Source: Erythrophleum ivorense
Taxonomy: Eukaryota; Streptophyta; Magnoliopsida; Fabales; Fabaceae
Assembly: GCA_026724425.1 (NCBI GenBank)
Contig: JAIUCV010000008.1
Coordinates: forward strand, 26,613,470-26,677,469
Length of the DNA: 64,000 nucleotides
Direction: 5' to 3'
Shown here: positions 35,725 through 48,237 of the stretch, one piece after another
Layout of the letters: each line of letters starts with the position of its first letter
How positions within the stretch are numbered: the stretch's first letter is position 1
Notes under the pieces: model-generated
The model's input: the letters and a program-made list of their open reading frames with translations, nothing else
Told to the model about the DNA's origin: nothing
Database searches by the model: none
Position numbers and translations under genes: made by a program

Positions 35725-38700
35725 ACTTAGAAAATTTCAGGGCTTTAAAAATTTTTCAGCTTCTTCTTTTTTTCTTCTTTTTTTCTCTTTTTTTGGCTGG
35801 TTGTTACACATGGCTAAATCTCCTTGCGCCATGGCCAATTGCTCTTGGGTTCACTCTTTATTTTTATTGCTGTGGTGAGTTGGAGCTTTGCCACGGCTAA
35901 CTTACATGGCACCATGGCGAGGAAACCTCCTGGAGCCTACCTCGCTCGCCTCACGCTATTGGCTGAGGCCAATTCCCCTTTTCATCGTGGTTAATTCCTC
36001 TCTGGAGCGCCTGACACAATTTCACAAAAGTTCACCTCAGGAAATTCCCATTTAGCAGGGGTGAATTACCTTCTAGGTGACTCCCAGTTTGGCCTTTCAC
36101 ATTTTGCTGAGGCTAATTCCACCTTTTGCTACTACGAATTGCTTTCTGGTACTCTCCCTGGGCAACTTCACCTCTATTGGCTGTGACTAATAATATTTTG
36201 GCTGTGGCAAAATGCTAACTAATCCTACCACTCCTAAAATCTTGTCTCATACTCTCCACTCTCCCTCCAATGATACTCTAGGACCACTCTACCTTAATTA
36301 TGGGGCTTTAATAGCTTTCATTAGCCTAATTTACCTAACACATCTATCATTACCCATTTAAAACTCAAATGTGGATCTTTAACCCTTTAACCACCATAAA
36401 CTAGTGAGTTCATAGATCAATGATAACAAAGAGTTCATACACTACTCACATCTCCATTCAAACATAAGTCCCATTAGAAATTCCATATATCACTAGTTTA
36501 AGTTGACATCTGATGTATCAAATGATTACAGTCCTTATACTTGGCAATTCATGATGCAATGTGGCAATTACATAAAGCTAGTAGTCTAGTTATACAAATA
36601 TAATCTGACAAGGTTTCCAAACCTACCTACTACTAAACCATATAGTAAGCTTCCATTAATTTTTTCCTTGCCACTAAGAGGTCCGGTCCCTGAAAATGTT
36701 AACCCACAATCGGGGTGAGAAATACAATCTCAGTAACAAGAGGGAAATTCCATGTATATGTATAGATTAATCAACACAATGCAATTTCATATCATCAATA
36801 GCAGAACCATCAATTCAATTTACAAATGAACTAGTTGAGCTATCAATGACTACTGTCCCATACCAGTAATCATACACAACATGTTAATGGCACCTACTCC
36901 ATAATGAACATAACCAAGGCTCAGTGCATCTGGGATCTAATCATAACCCAGTGCCCAATCAAAGCACATGCATGGGTGACAGCCGCACTATAGCTCCACC
37001 ATGAACTCACAAGGTCCAATCATAATAACAATTCAAGCAGTCTACTAATCATTTAGTATTTTAAAATCAAGCATGTATAATAAATATCAGATTAACATGA
37101 GCATATACTTAGAATTAGAAAATAATCCTGGTTACCTTAATGAAGCCAATTACTCATCCTCTAGCTACCATCATGATTCAAAGCACACTAAGCCTAACAT
37201 AAGCATAATTATCATTATTCAACTACCATTAGTAAGGAATTTCCCTATCCACAGATTAATCTTAACAAGATTACATTAAGAACTTCTTACCCAAGCTTCT
37301 TAAAGGTTTACTGCACCAATTCAAGGTCACAACAACAAGAACTCACAATGGGTCACTCCTAACATCTCCATTTTCACACATGTAAAAGCCATGCACCAAA
37401 AGTCAGTCCAAAGGATGGAAATTTTGTATATATACCACACAAGAGAAGAGAGAACACTTACTTATACACCCAAGAGGTCAAATGGATTGGGTTGAGCTTT
37501 AACTACTAAGAACACACTATAGGCCATCCTTAAAACTTGGATTTTCGCACATGGAATCAGCCATGTTCCAAAATCAACTTATAACATGAAATCTAAGCAA
37601 GATTACACCACAAAATGAAAGAAAACTCTTACCCCATGGTTGCACTAACTCTAAACTCCAAAAATATTGCAAAGAATCACGCAATAACAAGTTTCAGATT
37701 TGAGAAAGAGATGAAAATGTCCAAAACTAGAAATTAATAGGACCAAGATAAAGAGGAGAATGAGAGGGTCAAGTTATATATAACTCACCTTGGCCAAATC
37801 ATCCTCTAGGAGTAAAAAATGGAGCTGCAATGTTGGTAGAACCCTAGCCTCCCTTAAACCGCCGAATTTCCTCCCTTGTCTCTTATGTTTTCTGCTGAAT
37901 GGGGAGGGAGGCTGCTGAACCTTTAGGGTTATTAGGGGAAAATGGGCTAACCCATCAGGCCAAGGTCCATTTAGGCTCATTTCTAGTCATTGGGCCTTTG
38001 TTTGGAGAGGTTGGCTATAGAACACTTTAGATTAAGGTAAAGTGTGCTGACCTTAAGGCCCAAATTCTAGTGGGTTCAAAGGTTAGTGTTAGTTGGGCTA
38101 AGTCTCATGAGTTGGGCTTCAGAGTTGTAGTTAGGTCAGGCCAAATTTCAAGAGTCAATCCAATTTGGGTCTGCATAATGTGTGTTGGGCTAACTATAAG
38201 AGCTTAAGTAAATTGGGTCGTGGGCCTTTATTTTACTAAATCAAATTGGACCATTACTAGGTGATCTCTCTTAGCCCAAGTCTCATGATAAGGAGTTGGG
38301 CTTACACCCAAAATCATTGGGTTTCCATAAATCCTTATCCATGGCTTACTCAAATTTAATTTTGGGCCCAAATTAAGTTTTAATCTAATTGAAATTTTAA
38401 ACCCATATTAATAACTTATTTCTTTGTAAATTTTCATTCATATAGCCTACCCAATTATTCCAAAATAATTATTCTTAATTAGTCTAAATACATTATTAAC
38501 ACTTTAAATAAATTTTGTGGTGTTACACAGGGTGAGATATACAATCTCAGTAACAAGGAAATTCCATATATATATACAGATTAATCAATAAAATGCAATT
38601 TCATTTCATTAATACCAGAACCATCAATTCAATTTACAAATGAACTAGTTGAGATACCAATGACTACTGTCCTATACCAAAATTCATACACAACATGTTA

Positions 38701-38887
38701 ATGGCCAATAACACTGGGAGAAGTTCGTCCACGGCACCTACTCCATAATGAGCACAACTAGGGCTCAATGCATCTAGGGTCTGATCACAACCCTGTGCCC
38801 GATTGATGTAACAACCCAGAAAAAAGGAAAGAAAAAGAAAAGAGAAAGCTGGGAAATTTTCAAAGAGCTGAGAATTTTCTAAGTCTT

Positions 38888-39175
38888 CTCGCCATAGCGA
38901 GAAATGGCCTCACCATAGCGAGAATGCCCCCTCGCCGTAGCGAATATGCTTCTAGCTATAGCGAGTGCGGCATTCCATACAGAAACTAAGGAGTTGCTCG
39001 CCGTAGCAACGCCATAGCGAAGGCAGAGATCTGGAACAAACACGATCTCACCATAGCGACGCCATAGCGAAGGTCTAGAATAGACACGAGCTCGTTGTAG
39101 CGACGCCATAGCGAAGGCAGAGGTTTGGAACAGACACGAGCTCACCGTAGCGAGGGTAATGACTAGCTATAGCGA
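38888..39175. repeat. CGCCATAGCGA array with 44-50 bp tandem units in LTR B3
   Basis: Motifs of the form CTCGCCATAGCGAG or CTCACCGTAGCGA recur about eleven times. Part of the array is a higher-order tandem: units beginning GCCATAGCGAAGG start at 39011, 39061 and 39105 and share an ACACGA(G)CTC segment. The array sits between the LTR start and the TATA-like box. Confidence 0.8.
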
Positions 39176-40281
39176 GAGCGGTCCTGAAAAGCGAGAAAAA
39201 GAGAATTTGACATTTTAAAAGCTTCCAAATCTCTTCTTTCTTCTTCTAACCGACTCAAGCTTGTCTTAGGAGAGAGAAGAGGGCGGAGGAGAGAGAGAGA
39301 AGCTGAAGAGAAGAAGAAAGCACAAGAAAGGTAAGGATTCTCATGGCTTCCTCTTAGTATGTTGCCCTTCTCCCCTTCCCCTCTCTTTCACGGTTAGATA
39401 GCAAAAATGGTTAGGTCTTGAGTCTGGTTAAGAGGAGAGAGAGTGGGAAACCATTCTTGAGAGAGATTAAAAGTATATAGTCTTCTCTTTCTTGCTTTCC
39501 CCCTTTCTTAAGAGCTTAAGAATTGAGAAAAGAGAGAGGATAGCTAATGGACTCTAGTGAGAGGAAGAAACCTAGGTTGAGAAGCTCAGTAGAGTTAATT
39601 AGAAAGAGATCCCTTGCTTAAGAATCAAGTATTGAGGTATTAATTCTATGCTTTTGTGTGGTTAGGTTCAAGAGAAGCTCTCCCATCTAGAAGTGGTAGT
39701 GAAATCCACAAGGGAGGAGTCAAGTGAAAGAGGAAGTAGTGAATAACTAACAAGGTAGTTCTCTCCACTTTCTCTCATGCATAATTGTGTGTTTACATTG
39801 TCTTGCTTGTGTGTATGAATGATATGAGCTATGAGAAGTGTGTTAGCATGATGACGTGTTATGAATTGAAATGATGATTTATGTGATTTGTTTTAGTTTG
39901 CTTGAGGAAATGGAAAAGCCAATAACCCTATAGCCAAGGTGAGGATGAGCCAAACCCCTAAGTTGGTTGAGACAAGAGTAAAAGGTCTCCCAAAAGTGAG
40001 GTTGACTCCCAAAGAGTAAGGGTTGAGTCCAAGGACCTCTAAAGAATGGGTAAGGCGAATCCAAAAGCCACAAGGGAATGGGTGAGGCTAATCCATGTAC
40101 TTAGCAAGCTTCTAAATGTTATGTGTGGCCTACTCACATGTTGAGAATGTTTTCCTTTATGCATGGCCAATTCATATGTTTTAAATGTTTTTATCATGGT
40201 TTTATATGCTAACATGCCATACATGCACAATGAGACTTGTTTGCATGCTATATATGTATGATTGAATGAGAGATGAACTAC

Positions 40282-40300
40282 TGAGATTCTCCGAATCTCA
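40282..40300 (+). promoter_or_regulatory. conserved inverted repeat in LTR B3
   Basis: TGAGATTCTCCGAATCTCA is a perfect 7-bp stem with a 5-base loop, preceded by CTAC and followed by CCC. It is the clearest example of the motif shared by the LTR families. Confidence 0.75.
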
Positions 40301-43300
40301 CCCTCCCTCTCCACCATCCATCCATGCCAGGTGGGCCAAGTGAGATTAGAGATGGGAACCACCACCAAGCATGAAGCTAGGGGAAGCTAAAGGAGAGTGT
40401 AAAGGCTTCTTGTAATGTGTTGTACATGAGAGTTGTATATGTAAAGTACTGATGTATATGATGTAGTTCTTAAGAGTTTTTGTAAGATAATGTATGTATG
40501 AATGATGAATGTATGAGAATGAAGTTTATGATGAATGAAGAGGCAATTTTGATATGCAATACTCAAAGTAGTATAGACTATATGGGTGCATAAGTGGGCA
40601 TGGGATAGTGAGTTTCCCCAATCTAAGTTATTAGACACTTGAGGCATAATTGATAGCTCCTATAGATGCTTTCTCATGTGCTCAAAGAGTCATAGAAGTA
40701 GAAAAGCCAAGATTGGACCCTATGAACCCCACTTTTGGCCAAGAAAGGGCCTTCTTGCACATGATGTCATAGATTAGCCATATGACCTCTCCTTGTTATG
40801 AGATTTGACATGTAGCTAGATTATGTTTAGAGCTTTCTGAGAAGCTAGAGTTCATGTCATTTAGAGGTCTATAGCATTTTCTATGATTTTTCAAAGTTGA
40901 CATCAGAAAATCGGATTTCAGAAAACACTGTTCATTTGGTCAGTTTGAGAAATGTGTCATCCGAGGGGCAAACGTAGTCCAATGGCTACGAAATTTTATA
41001 CACAGAAACTAGATGGTCACAGTGACTTGTAAGAACTGGAAGAACCTCATTTAGAGGTCTAGAGAGGAAGTTATCCAATTTCGAAGTTCCTGCCCAGAAT
41101 CAGACACCCAACCAGACCCGAAGTACTGTTTCATCGGTTTCCGGGAAATTGGCTTGGTGAACTGATCTGGAGATATTTTTCTCCTCTAGCTAACATCCAC
41201 ATATTTCCATTGAGATATAGTTTATGAGCATTGGAATTTTGTGGAATTAGTTAGACATTTTCAAAGTCCATATCAGTAAACTATGACAGCAAAGAAGCCC
41301 CCTCTGACCAGTGAACGATTTTGATGTCAAACGCAGAGTATGTGAGATATTGAGACTTCTAAGTATTTTTAACATGAAGTAGAAGTCTCAAGATTTCTAG
41401 AATGACCCAGATCATGTAGTTACAAGTTTTCCACATTTAGTTATGGATTTTCAAACTTAGCCCAGAAATGAAGCAAAATCTGCCAAGAACGAAAATGCAT
41501 GTCTCCAATCCCTTTTTGCTTCCCATGAGTTCAAAGCATATAGTTGGGATTGAAATAAGTCTCAATAGTGCAATTGAGCATGAGGATGCCTAGAGAGAGC
41601 TCAATCGGTCCATGTTACTTCTAAGTGGATCTCTATCCATACAATATGCCTTAGAGAAAGAGCACCAAGGTAGAGAAATCATCTCCCTTGTAAGCTTAGC
41701 ATGAGTATATGAATATGTGGGCATGATGTGTATGAGCTAGAGGTTAAGGTGTTACAATTGAAGCATATGCACGGGTGGCAACCGCACCACAGCTCTACCA
41801 TGGACTCACAAGGTCCAATCACAATAACAATTAAGTAGTCAATCAATCATTTAGCATTTCAAAATCAAGCATGTGTAGTAAACATCAGATTAACATGGGC
41901 ATATACATGGAATTAGGAAAGTAACCCCAGTTACCTCAATAAAGCCAATTACTCTGTCTCTAGCTACCATTATAATTTAAATGCACACCAAGCCTAAAAC
42001 AAGTATGACCATAATTATTTCTAGCAAATAAATCATATATCCAAAGGGTTAAACCACCAATGGCTACCTAAAAGTTACTTACCTAGCTTCTTAATGGGTC
42101 AATTGCACCAATTCAAGGTCAAGATATCAAAGCTCACAATGGTTCACTCCCTACATCTCCGTTTTCACACATATACAAGCCATGCACCAGAAGTTAGTCC
42201 AAATGATGGGAATTTAGTACATACATCTCATAAAAGGAGAGAAATCACTTACCCATACATCTAAGAGGTTAAATGGGCTGAGTTGAGCCTTAACTACCAA
42301 GAACACACCATGAGACATTCCCAAATTCGGATTTGAGTCATCAAGCCCAGAAAATTCAATTTTTCACCTTCATCTCCTTGTAATTTCGCATAATAGCATA
42401 ACCCATTATGAAAATAAACCTTTAGGGACATTTTTTAGCAAAATAATACATAAAATGGAAGGGAAATGCTTACCCAATCATCCCTCTAACCTCCAACTTC
42501 GAAAATCTTGCAACAATCATCCAAGAACTATATTTCATCCTAAGAAGAGATGAAAAATTCTTAAAATGACAAATCAATAAGACCAAAATGAAGAGGAGAA
42601 TGAGAGGGACATGTTGTGTATAGATTACCTTGGCCAAATCTTCCTCTAGAAGTGAGAAATGGTGGAGGAATGCAGAAAAACCCTAGCCTCCCTCTAAACC
42701 TTCGAATTTTGCTTTGCCTCTTGTGTTTTTTTCTGCAGAATGGGAAGGAGGCTGAGTGTATTTAGGGTTTAGTTAAGTTTAAGTTGGATCCCAAATGGGT
42801 TATGGGTTAACTCAAAGGCCCAAATCCTCATGGGTTCAGATTTTTATGCTTGTTAGGCCTTATTTCATGAGTTGGGCTACAGAAATTTGACTGGGTTAGG
42901 CCAAGTTTCAAGAGTCAATCTAATTTGGGTCTGCATAATGTGTGTTGATCCAATTATAAGGACTCATGTAAATTAGGTCTTGGACCTCTATTTCACTAAA
43001 TCAGATTAAGCCATTGTTAGGTGATCTCTTTTGGCCCCAAGTCTCATGATAAAGAGTTGGGCTTGCACTTAAAATCATTGGACCTCCATAAGTCCTTATC
43101 TATGGCTTACTCAAATTAATTTTGGGCCCAAATTAAGCTTTAATCCAATCAAAATCTTAAACTCATATTAATAACTTATTTCTCTATAAATTCCCATTCA
43201 TATAGTTACCCAATTATTCCAAAATAATTATCCTTAATTAGTCCAAATCCATGATTAACACCTTAATAAATTTAAGAATGCTATAATTTTGGACTTGCCT

Positions 43301-45307
43301 CACCTATTTTCTTAAAAGGTTTTTGACTAAGCCTCACTCTTTGGAGATTTTTAGCTTTGTCTCACCTATTCTTAGGGACTTTTGGCTCATCCTCACATTA
43401 GCTAAGGAACTTTTGGCTTCACCACAATCAAGCAAACCAAAACAAGTTCATAAAGCATCATTTAAGTGCATAACATAACATCATAGTATCATGGCATTTA
43501 GATACATGCTAAAACATATTTTATGGCCTAAAACATACATACACACATTCAAAGATAAGATAGGCATTCACTCATGCATGAGAGAAAGAAGAGAGAGCTA
43601 CCTTGGCTATACAAGAAAACTTTTCCTTTTGAATTTGGTTCCTCTCCCTTGGCCACACACTCACAAGAAGGTTGAACTTGATTCCTTTAGCCTAGACATA
43701 TCATATGGAAGCCAATTACACTATTGGAACAATTCCTAAAGCCACATATTCACAAGAAAAGCTAGATTGTTCTTAGGGCTCATTTATGATTCCATAATGC
43801 ACCTAATGAAGCAACACCCATATTTCATGATCTTGGCTCCATTCTTTCCTTCCATTTATGATTTTTGACTCCATTTAAGTCTCTTGGAGTCATCACACAA
43901 TCTATTTGAGGAGCCTAACTACATCTTGCTTTTTTAAGTCATAATATGGAACCTATGATACTATCTCACTTTCTAGACTTCCTAAATTTTTTCTAAGGCT
44001 TCCACTCATCCTCTCCCATCATATATGATACAAAATTAGGTTTACAATAAATTAAAACTACCCCTTGGTGCTTCATCTACTCTAGGTCGAGGCAATGCAT
44101 CATTAAGGGAGCTATGGAGTGTTCTTTGTTTTTCTTGATGAGAGATGTATGTGGGAAGCTTCTTAGGGATCTTAGGAGATCATCCAAACATCCATTTTGG
44201 CCTAGGGACTCTTGTATCAAAACAAAATTTTAGGTAAACACTTGAAACCCTAACTTTGCTATCTTAAAATTTAATGGTTGTTTTGTTATTTCCTTTACAT
44301 ATTCTAGTTCTCCTCACTCATTTTCCTAAGATTCATCCTTAGTTTGGTTATAAATTCATCTCCTTTTAGTTATCCCTATATTGGCCAAAAATCATAAGAG
44401 AAGAACAAGGAAGGAGTAAGGTTGAAACATAGCAATTTACCTTGGTTTCCTAACTTTCTTTGATTGCTCTTCTCTTTGCTTGGCTTCTTTTCTTCAAACT
44501 CGAAAATTCCTCCCTTGGTCTAACCTTAAAACAGCCCGAAATACTTCAATAAATCCATAGGAAAGAAGAGAAGAAGGAGGATAAGGGATTTGCTAAAGAG
44601 AAACTAAGAAAATCCATACCTTTCTCTTACTTTTTCCTCTCTCTTTTCTTCTTCCCTTATGCACCTCACTCTCTTGGTCTTTTCTCTGGTTTAAGGAAGA
44701 AATGAAATGAACCAAGTGAAGAGGAGAGTGGGGCATGGGGTATATATAGGTAGGGTTTAAGAATGGTTTTAAGAAATTTTCATTTATGTCCCTTAAACTT
44801 GGCATTTTTGTTTCTAGTTTGTTTTAACTCCTTTTTTAGAACTATCTTTTCTATTATAAAATTTAGGTCCTCAATCTTATAAAATGCCTTTGGAATCACT
44901 TAAATTGGAGCTAAAACCTTCCTGAACGAAATGGTCAAAGTTTGGGTCAACTGTCATTATAAAACATATACCGGAGAAGTTTTAACTGTCCTAGGGCCTC
45001 CTATATTTTTTAGGGCCTTTAAGAACCCCTAGAGAACTCAAATTTTTCATTTAAGAAGCCATCTTATGAGAATTCTAAAATTTGTCTAAAATTACGAAAA
45101 TACTATTATGTTATGACGCTATTCCATTAGATTCTGTTTGATTATTTTAGCCTCTGTTTCAAGGCACCTCTGGCCTCCTAATTTCATTACTTAATGTCTA
45201 GATCATTATGCTAAATCTTCTAGACCTTAAACAATTCATTTAAGAAGACTTACTTTGAAAATGTATTTGTTTCCATTATTTTTACGAAAACCGGACATTA
45301 TATTGAT

Positions 45308-45506
45308 AATTAAGCACTATAACCATTAGAATTGAATATATTATATTGAGTTATATTCAGGTAATCAGTTTATTAGAAGAAAAAGGTTACAATGCTGGAG
45401 TAGCATTTAGTTTCTAGCCATTATGCAACTGATTTTTTTAGTAAATTAGAATGATTGACCATATGATTTAAGTACTAGTATGAACTTGTGATGTGCCATG
45501 TGATTA
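45308..45506. other. host DNA right of the B nest
   Basis: No gene is seen. A GGTTACA at 45385-45391 could be the 3' end of the old LTR E that hosts the nest, but no matching duplication (ATGCT) was found near any possible E start. Confidence 0.35.
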
Positions 45507-47630
45507 TGTAACGACCAGGAAAGGATTTAGGAACTTAGAAGTAAATCTAAATTGTTGAGATCCACCTTTGATGTTAGCTTTAGCTTAGAATACCATTTGG
45601 GCTTATATTGAAGGAGTGGGACACAATTAAAGTTCAAATAGCATTCAAAGAGTTTTTAAAAGAAAATTTTTAATATTTTCATGAATAACTTTTATATTTT
45701 AACACTTGAACTGACAGCCGTGATAATTTTATTTACTTAAACTCAATCCAAGTATTGATATTAAGGCATAAGGATATTAATTAGAAGAATAACCTATATT
45801 AAGAGAGGTGTGACATACTAAATGGCATGTCCTTGCCATATAATGATTGTAACACATAAATAAAACTCTAGGGAGGTAGGTTGCTAAGGTTCAAAGAAGC
45901 TAATAAAAGTGTCAAAGTGTACTTGAACCTAAAACAAGCCAACTTAGGAAAGTGGGGTGATTGGCAAACTTATTAATTGAATTGTTGCTTGAAATGATAG
46001 TAGCATATTTAATTCACTAGGAAATGTATTTAGAGAGCTACATATTTTATGAAGCCCTTTGGTTGCTTATTTATAATCTAAACAGTGCTAATTCAAAAAC
46101 TGGGTAGAACTAGGGTAGTCTATGAAAGTGCAATTATTATAATTACTAATATAACAATTTAGGAATTTTGAATTTCGAAAGAAGAGAATTTTGAATTTGG
46201 GAATTTCTCTATTTTGAATTTTGTGAAATTAATCATTTAATTAATTTAAATGCATATTTTGGTGCATATATATTATTTTTATAATTACTAATATCAAGAA
46301 TGAATGTACTATTTTATTTGGATGAAATTAGGAGATTCTTTGTTGAACCATAAAAATGTTGTTACTATGCATATATGGTTTTGAACTTTTTCTTATACAT
46401 GATTTCTAGTTTATAATGAACAAAATTGAATGTCCATTGATTTTTTTGTTGTTTAGGCATATTTTTGGGCTAGGTTTTTGTCTTTTTATTTTTATAAGTT
46501 TTAGATATTTACCCATAAAAAAAGTTTAAAGAGTATTGGACTAGTGGACAGTGGGCCTTTAATGAAAAAAGGTCTTAGGCCAATTTTGTAAGAAAGTATA
46601 GTTTTTGGGCAAAAAAAGTATTAGGGCCCTTTAAGTCAAATTTTTGAACTTTTTTTGTTTTGCTATTTTGGGATGAAACAAATCCACTTGGGCTATTTTA
46701 GGTTTTGTTCAAAATTTATGTTATTTTAATTTCTGTTTTGATGCATAATTGATTTTTGGACTGAATATATTATAAAAAAATTATTCTTTTGTGCTATTAT
46801 ATAAGGGATTTTGTAAACATTATTTTAATACTATTCAATTTATCTAACATTTTAGTAAATTTATTTTAAGCAATTTTAACACATTTGAGACTTTACAAAA
46901 TTCATTTTTGGGACTATTTAATTTGTCTAAATTATATAAAATTGTTTTAGGCAAAATTTTTAACACATTTATAGAATAATTATAAAAGGAGAATTTTTAA
47001 TTAGCTAATCGCATATAATTTTGTTGATTAATTAATTAAATAAATTGTTATAAGGACAAAATCAATTTTACTACCATTTTATTTAGCCTAAATTATGGAA
47101 GATTACTATTTTGGACAATTTTTTTTGGGCATAATATGAAATGAAAATTAACTTAAGTGTCATTTAATTATAGTCTTATTTTGGGAGGCAATTTGGCACA
47201 TTTGGAATTTCTAAACATTACTTTTGGTGCCATTTATTTTTTGTCCGAATTATGAAAAATTATTGTAGAAAATTTTGGCACAATTTTGGAGAATCGTAAG
47301 GAAAAATTTTAATTAATTAGTCACATATAATTTAGTTGATTAATTAATTATATAATTTCCTTCATATAATGGTTATATTAGTGCATATATATGTTCTTAA
47401 TGCACTTCAAGAGTGTAGATGTCTTGTGATTAGCATATATATTTAAGAAGTAGCCACAAGATTCTTATATGATTGTGTACATGTGTTCTTAGCTTGCTTT
47501 AGAAACATAGATATCATATAAGGATTTAAAGACATCAATTCTAATTAGGTTAGTAGTTATAGCACGTCTTTTCTCACATGAAAATAGTTATGACTATGTA
47601 CCTAATTAGGATAGAACAGAAATTGCTTTA
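45507..47630 (+). mobile_element. possible LTR start and very AT-rich DNA
   Basis: TGTAACGACCAGG at 45507 looks like an LTR 5' end preceded by GATTA. The following sequence does not resemble families A to D, and I found no convincing 3' end. A weak candidate is GATGTTCACA near 54290, beyond the A LTR inserted at 47631. From about 46100 the DNA is extremely AT-rich with degenerate tandem units and no frames. Confidence 0.35.
46830..47356. repeat. degenerate AT-rich tandem units
   Basis: Blocks starting ACTATTCAATTTATCTAA (46830) and ACTATTTAATTTGTCTAA (46912) are about 80 bp apart and share a downstream TTTTAACACATTT phrase. Further variants start near 47073 and 47223. A second shared phrase, CATATAATTTTGTTGATTAA at 47012 and CATATAATTTAGTTGATTAA at 47324, is 312 bp apart. 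The stretch is an old local duplication of an AT-rich sequence. Confidence 0.55.
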
Positions 47631-48237
47631 TGTAACCTCCAAAATTAATTAAGGATAATTAAGATTAATTAGGAATTGATATGGCTTTAATTAGGAGAAT
47701 TAATTAAGAGAAATAGACATTAATTTGGGCCTTATAATTAAGCCTTGAGCTAAATGTAGAAGCCCAATCTTAACCTTAAGGAGATCTAATTTCATTTTTT
47801 TAAAAGCCTAATATTTATTTTGTGCAGGCCCAACTCATATTTAACCCATTTAACACCCATACCATGGCCCAACTAGCACCAACTTCTGAACCTACTTTGA
47901 TTTAGGCCTTTTGGTTAACCCACAATCCACTTAAACCTTAAAACCTAAAGTTCCTTCAGCCCTTTTCCCTTCATTTTGTAGAAACACAAGAGACACAAAG
48001 CATTTACGGAGGTTTAAGGTGGAGGCTAGGTTTCTTGGCATAAATCCATCATTCCTAACTTCTAGAGCCAAAATAAACCAAGGTAATTATTATATAACTT
48101 GACCCTCTCCTCTTCTTCTTCAATTTGACCTGATTAGTTTTTTATTTGAGCATTTTCACCCACACCTCAAATCTGATATGGGTTGTTTGATGTTTTCTTG
48201 GAGAATTTTTGGAGGTTGAGGCTAGGAGAGATATTAG

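Larger units (their letters stand above)
32893..35808 (-). mobile_element. solo LTR family B (B2), innermost layer
   Basis: The 2,916-bp unit TGTAACACCATAAATTC...GGTTGTTACA sits inside A3. The host flanks read AACCAT on the left and CATGGCTAAATC on the right, so the TSD is imperfect (ACCAT with a small loss at the right junction). Minus sense is shown by the inverted repeat near 34345 (TGAGATTCAAAGAATCCCA in plus reading), AGAGAGCTACCTT near 34859, and the sense 5' array of GCTATAGC motifs at 35483-35724. Frames at 32995-33350, 33897-34100, 34495-34792 and 35163-35375 are unremarkable LTR translations. Confidence 0.78.
32565..38527 (-). mobile_element. solo LTR family A (A3), nested in A1
   Basis: The pieces 32565-32892 and 35809-38527 make about 3.04 kb. 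The left end is TGTGACGACC and the right end GGTGTTACA. The flanks are CGAGG (32560-32564) and CAGGG (38528-38532), a duplication with two differences. Removing A3 restores the A1 phrase CACAATCGAGGTGAGATATACAATC. It carries the inverted repeat at 36716-36732 and three donor-like units near 37287, 37449 and 37629, the extra unit explaining its greater length. A B LTR is inserted at the edge of its GCC-type array. The frames at 37073-37279 and 37774-37980 have no domain. Confidence 0.78.
38807..41756 (+). mobile_element. solo LTR family B (B3), nested in A1, plus sense
   Basis: The 2,950-bp unit TGTAACAACCC...AAGGTGTTACA has a perfect TSD, ATTGA at 38802-38806 and 41757-41761. Excision restores the A1 phrase GCCCGATTGAAGCATATGC. 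In order it carries a CGCCATAGCGA array at 38888-39175, a weak TATA-like TTTTAAAAG at 39213-39221, a GAGA-rich leader, AAGGTAGTTCTCTCC near 39752, the hairpin TGAGATTCTCCGAATCTCA at 40282-40300 followed by CCC, and the B-type 3' third. It is the best-preserved B copy in the window. The frames on the minus strand at 38879-39145 and 39879-40647 are shadows. Confidence 0.9.
28587..43285 (-). mobile_element. solo LTR family A (A1), second layer of the nest
   Basis: A1 is in four pieces: 28587-28596, 31460-32564, 38533-38806 and 41762-43285, about 2.91 kb in all. A perfect TSD, ATTTT at 28582-28586 and 43286-43290, proves one insertion event. The right end has decayed to GCTATA from GTTACA. The pieces join in the same order as the uninterrupted A copies. 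They include the inverted repeat TGAGATATACAATCTCA at 38533-38549 and three donor-like GTAAGT sites on the minus strand near 42076, 42246 and 42469. The GCCRYGGC-type array is at about 31780-32050. Confidence 0.85.
27122..45302 (-). mobile_element. solo LTR family B (B1), outermost layer of a nest
   Basis: The left part is 27122-28586 and the right part is 43291-45302, together about 3.48 kb. Between them sits a family A LTR that itself holds three further insertions. The left end TGTAACACCATATTC is the B 3' end, seen again at 32893 and 50154. The right end has decayed to CCGGACATTATA. The flanks are CTGAT (27117-27121) and TTGAT (45303-45307), a TSD with one change. A minus-strand TATATATA lies at 44741-44748, and the frame at 44805-44593 overlaps this box. 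AGAGAGCTACCTT near 43590 is the reverse of the AAGGTAGCT(C)TCT phrase in other B copies. An old shared inverted repeat is visible near 28386. Confidence 0.72.

Noticed and set aside
38879..39145. Minus frame encoding a repetitive Arg/Tyr/Gly peptide
   Set aside because: The repetition is the CGCCATAGCGA tandem array in LTR B3 translated; it is not a coding sequence.
35483..39175. CRISPR-like spaced repeats
   Set aside because: Motifs are short, degenerate and irregularly spaced within plant LTRs; there are no uniform spacers or cas genes.
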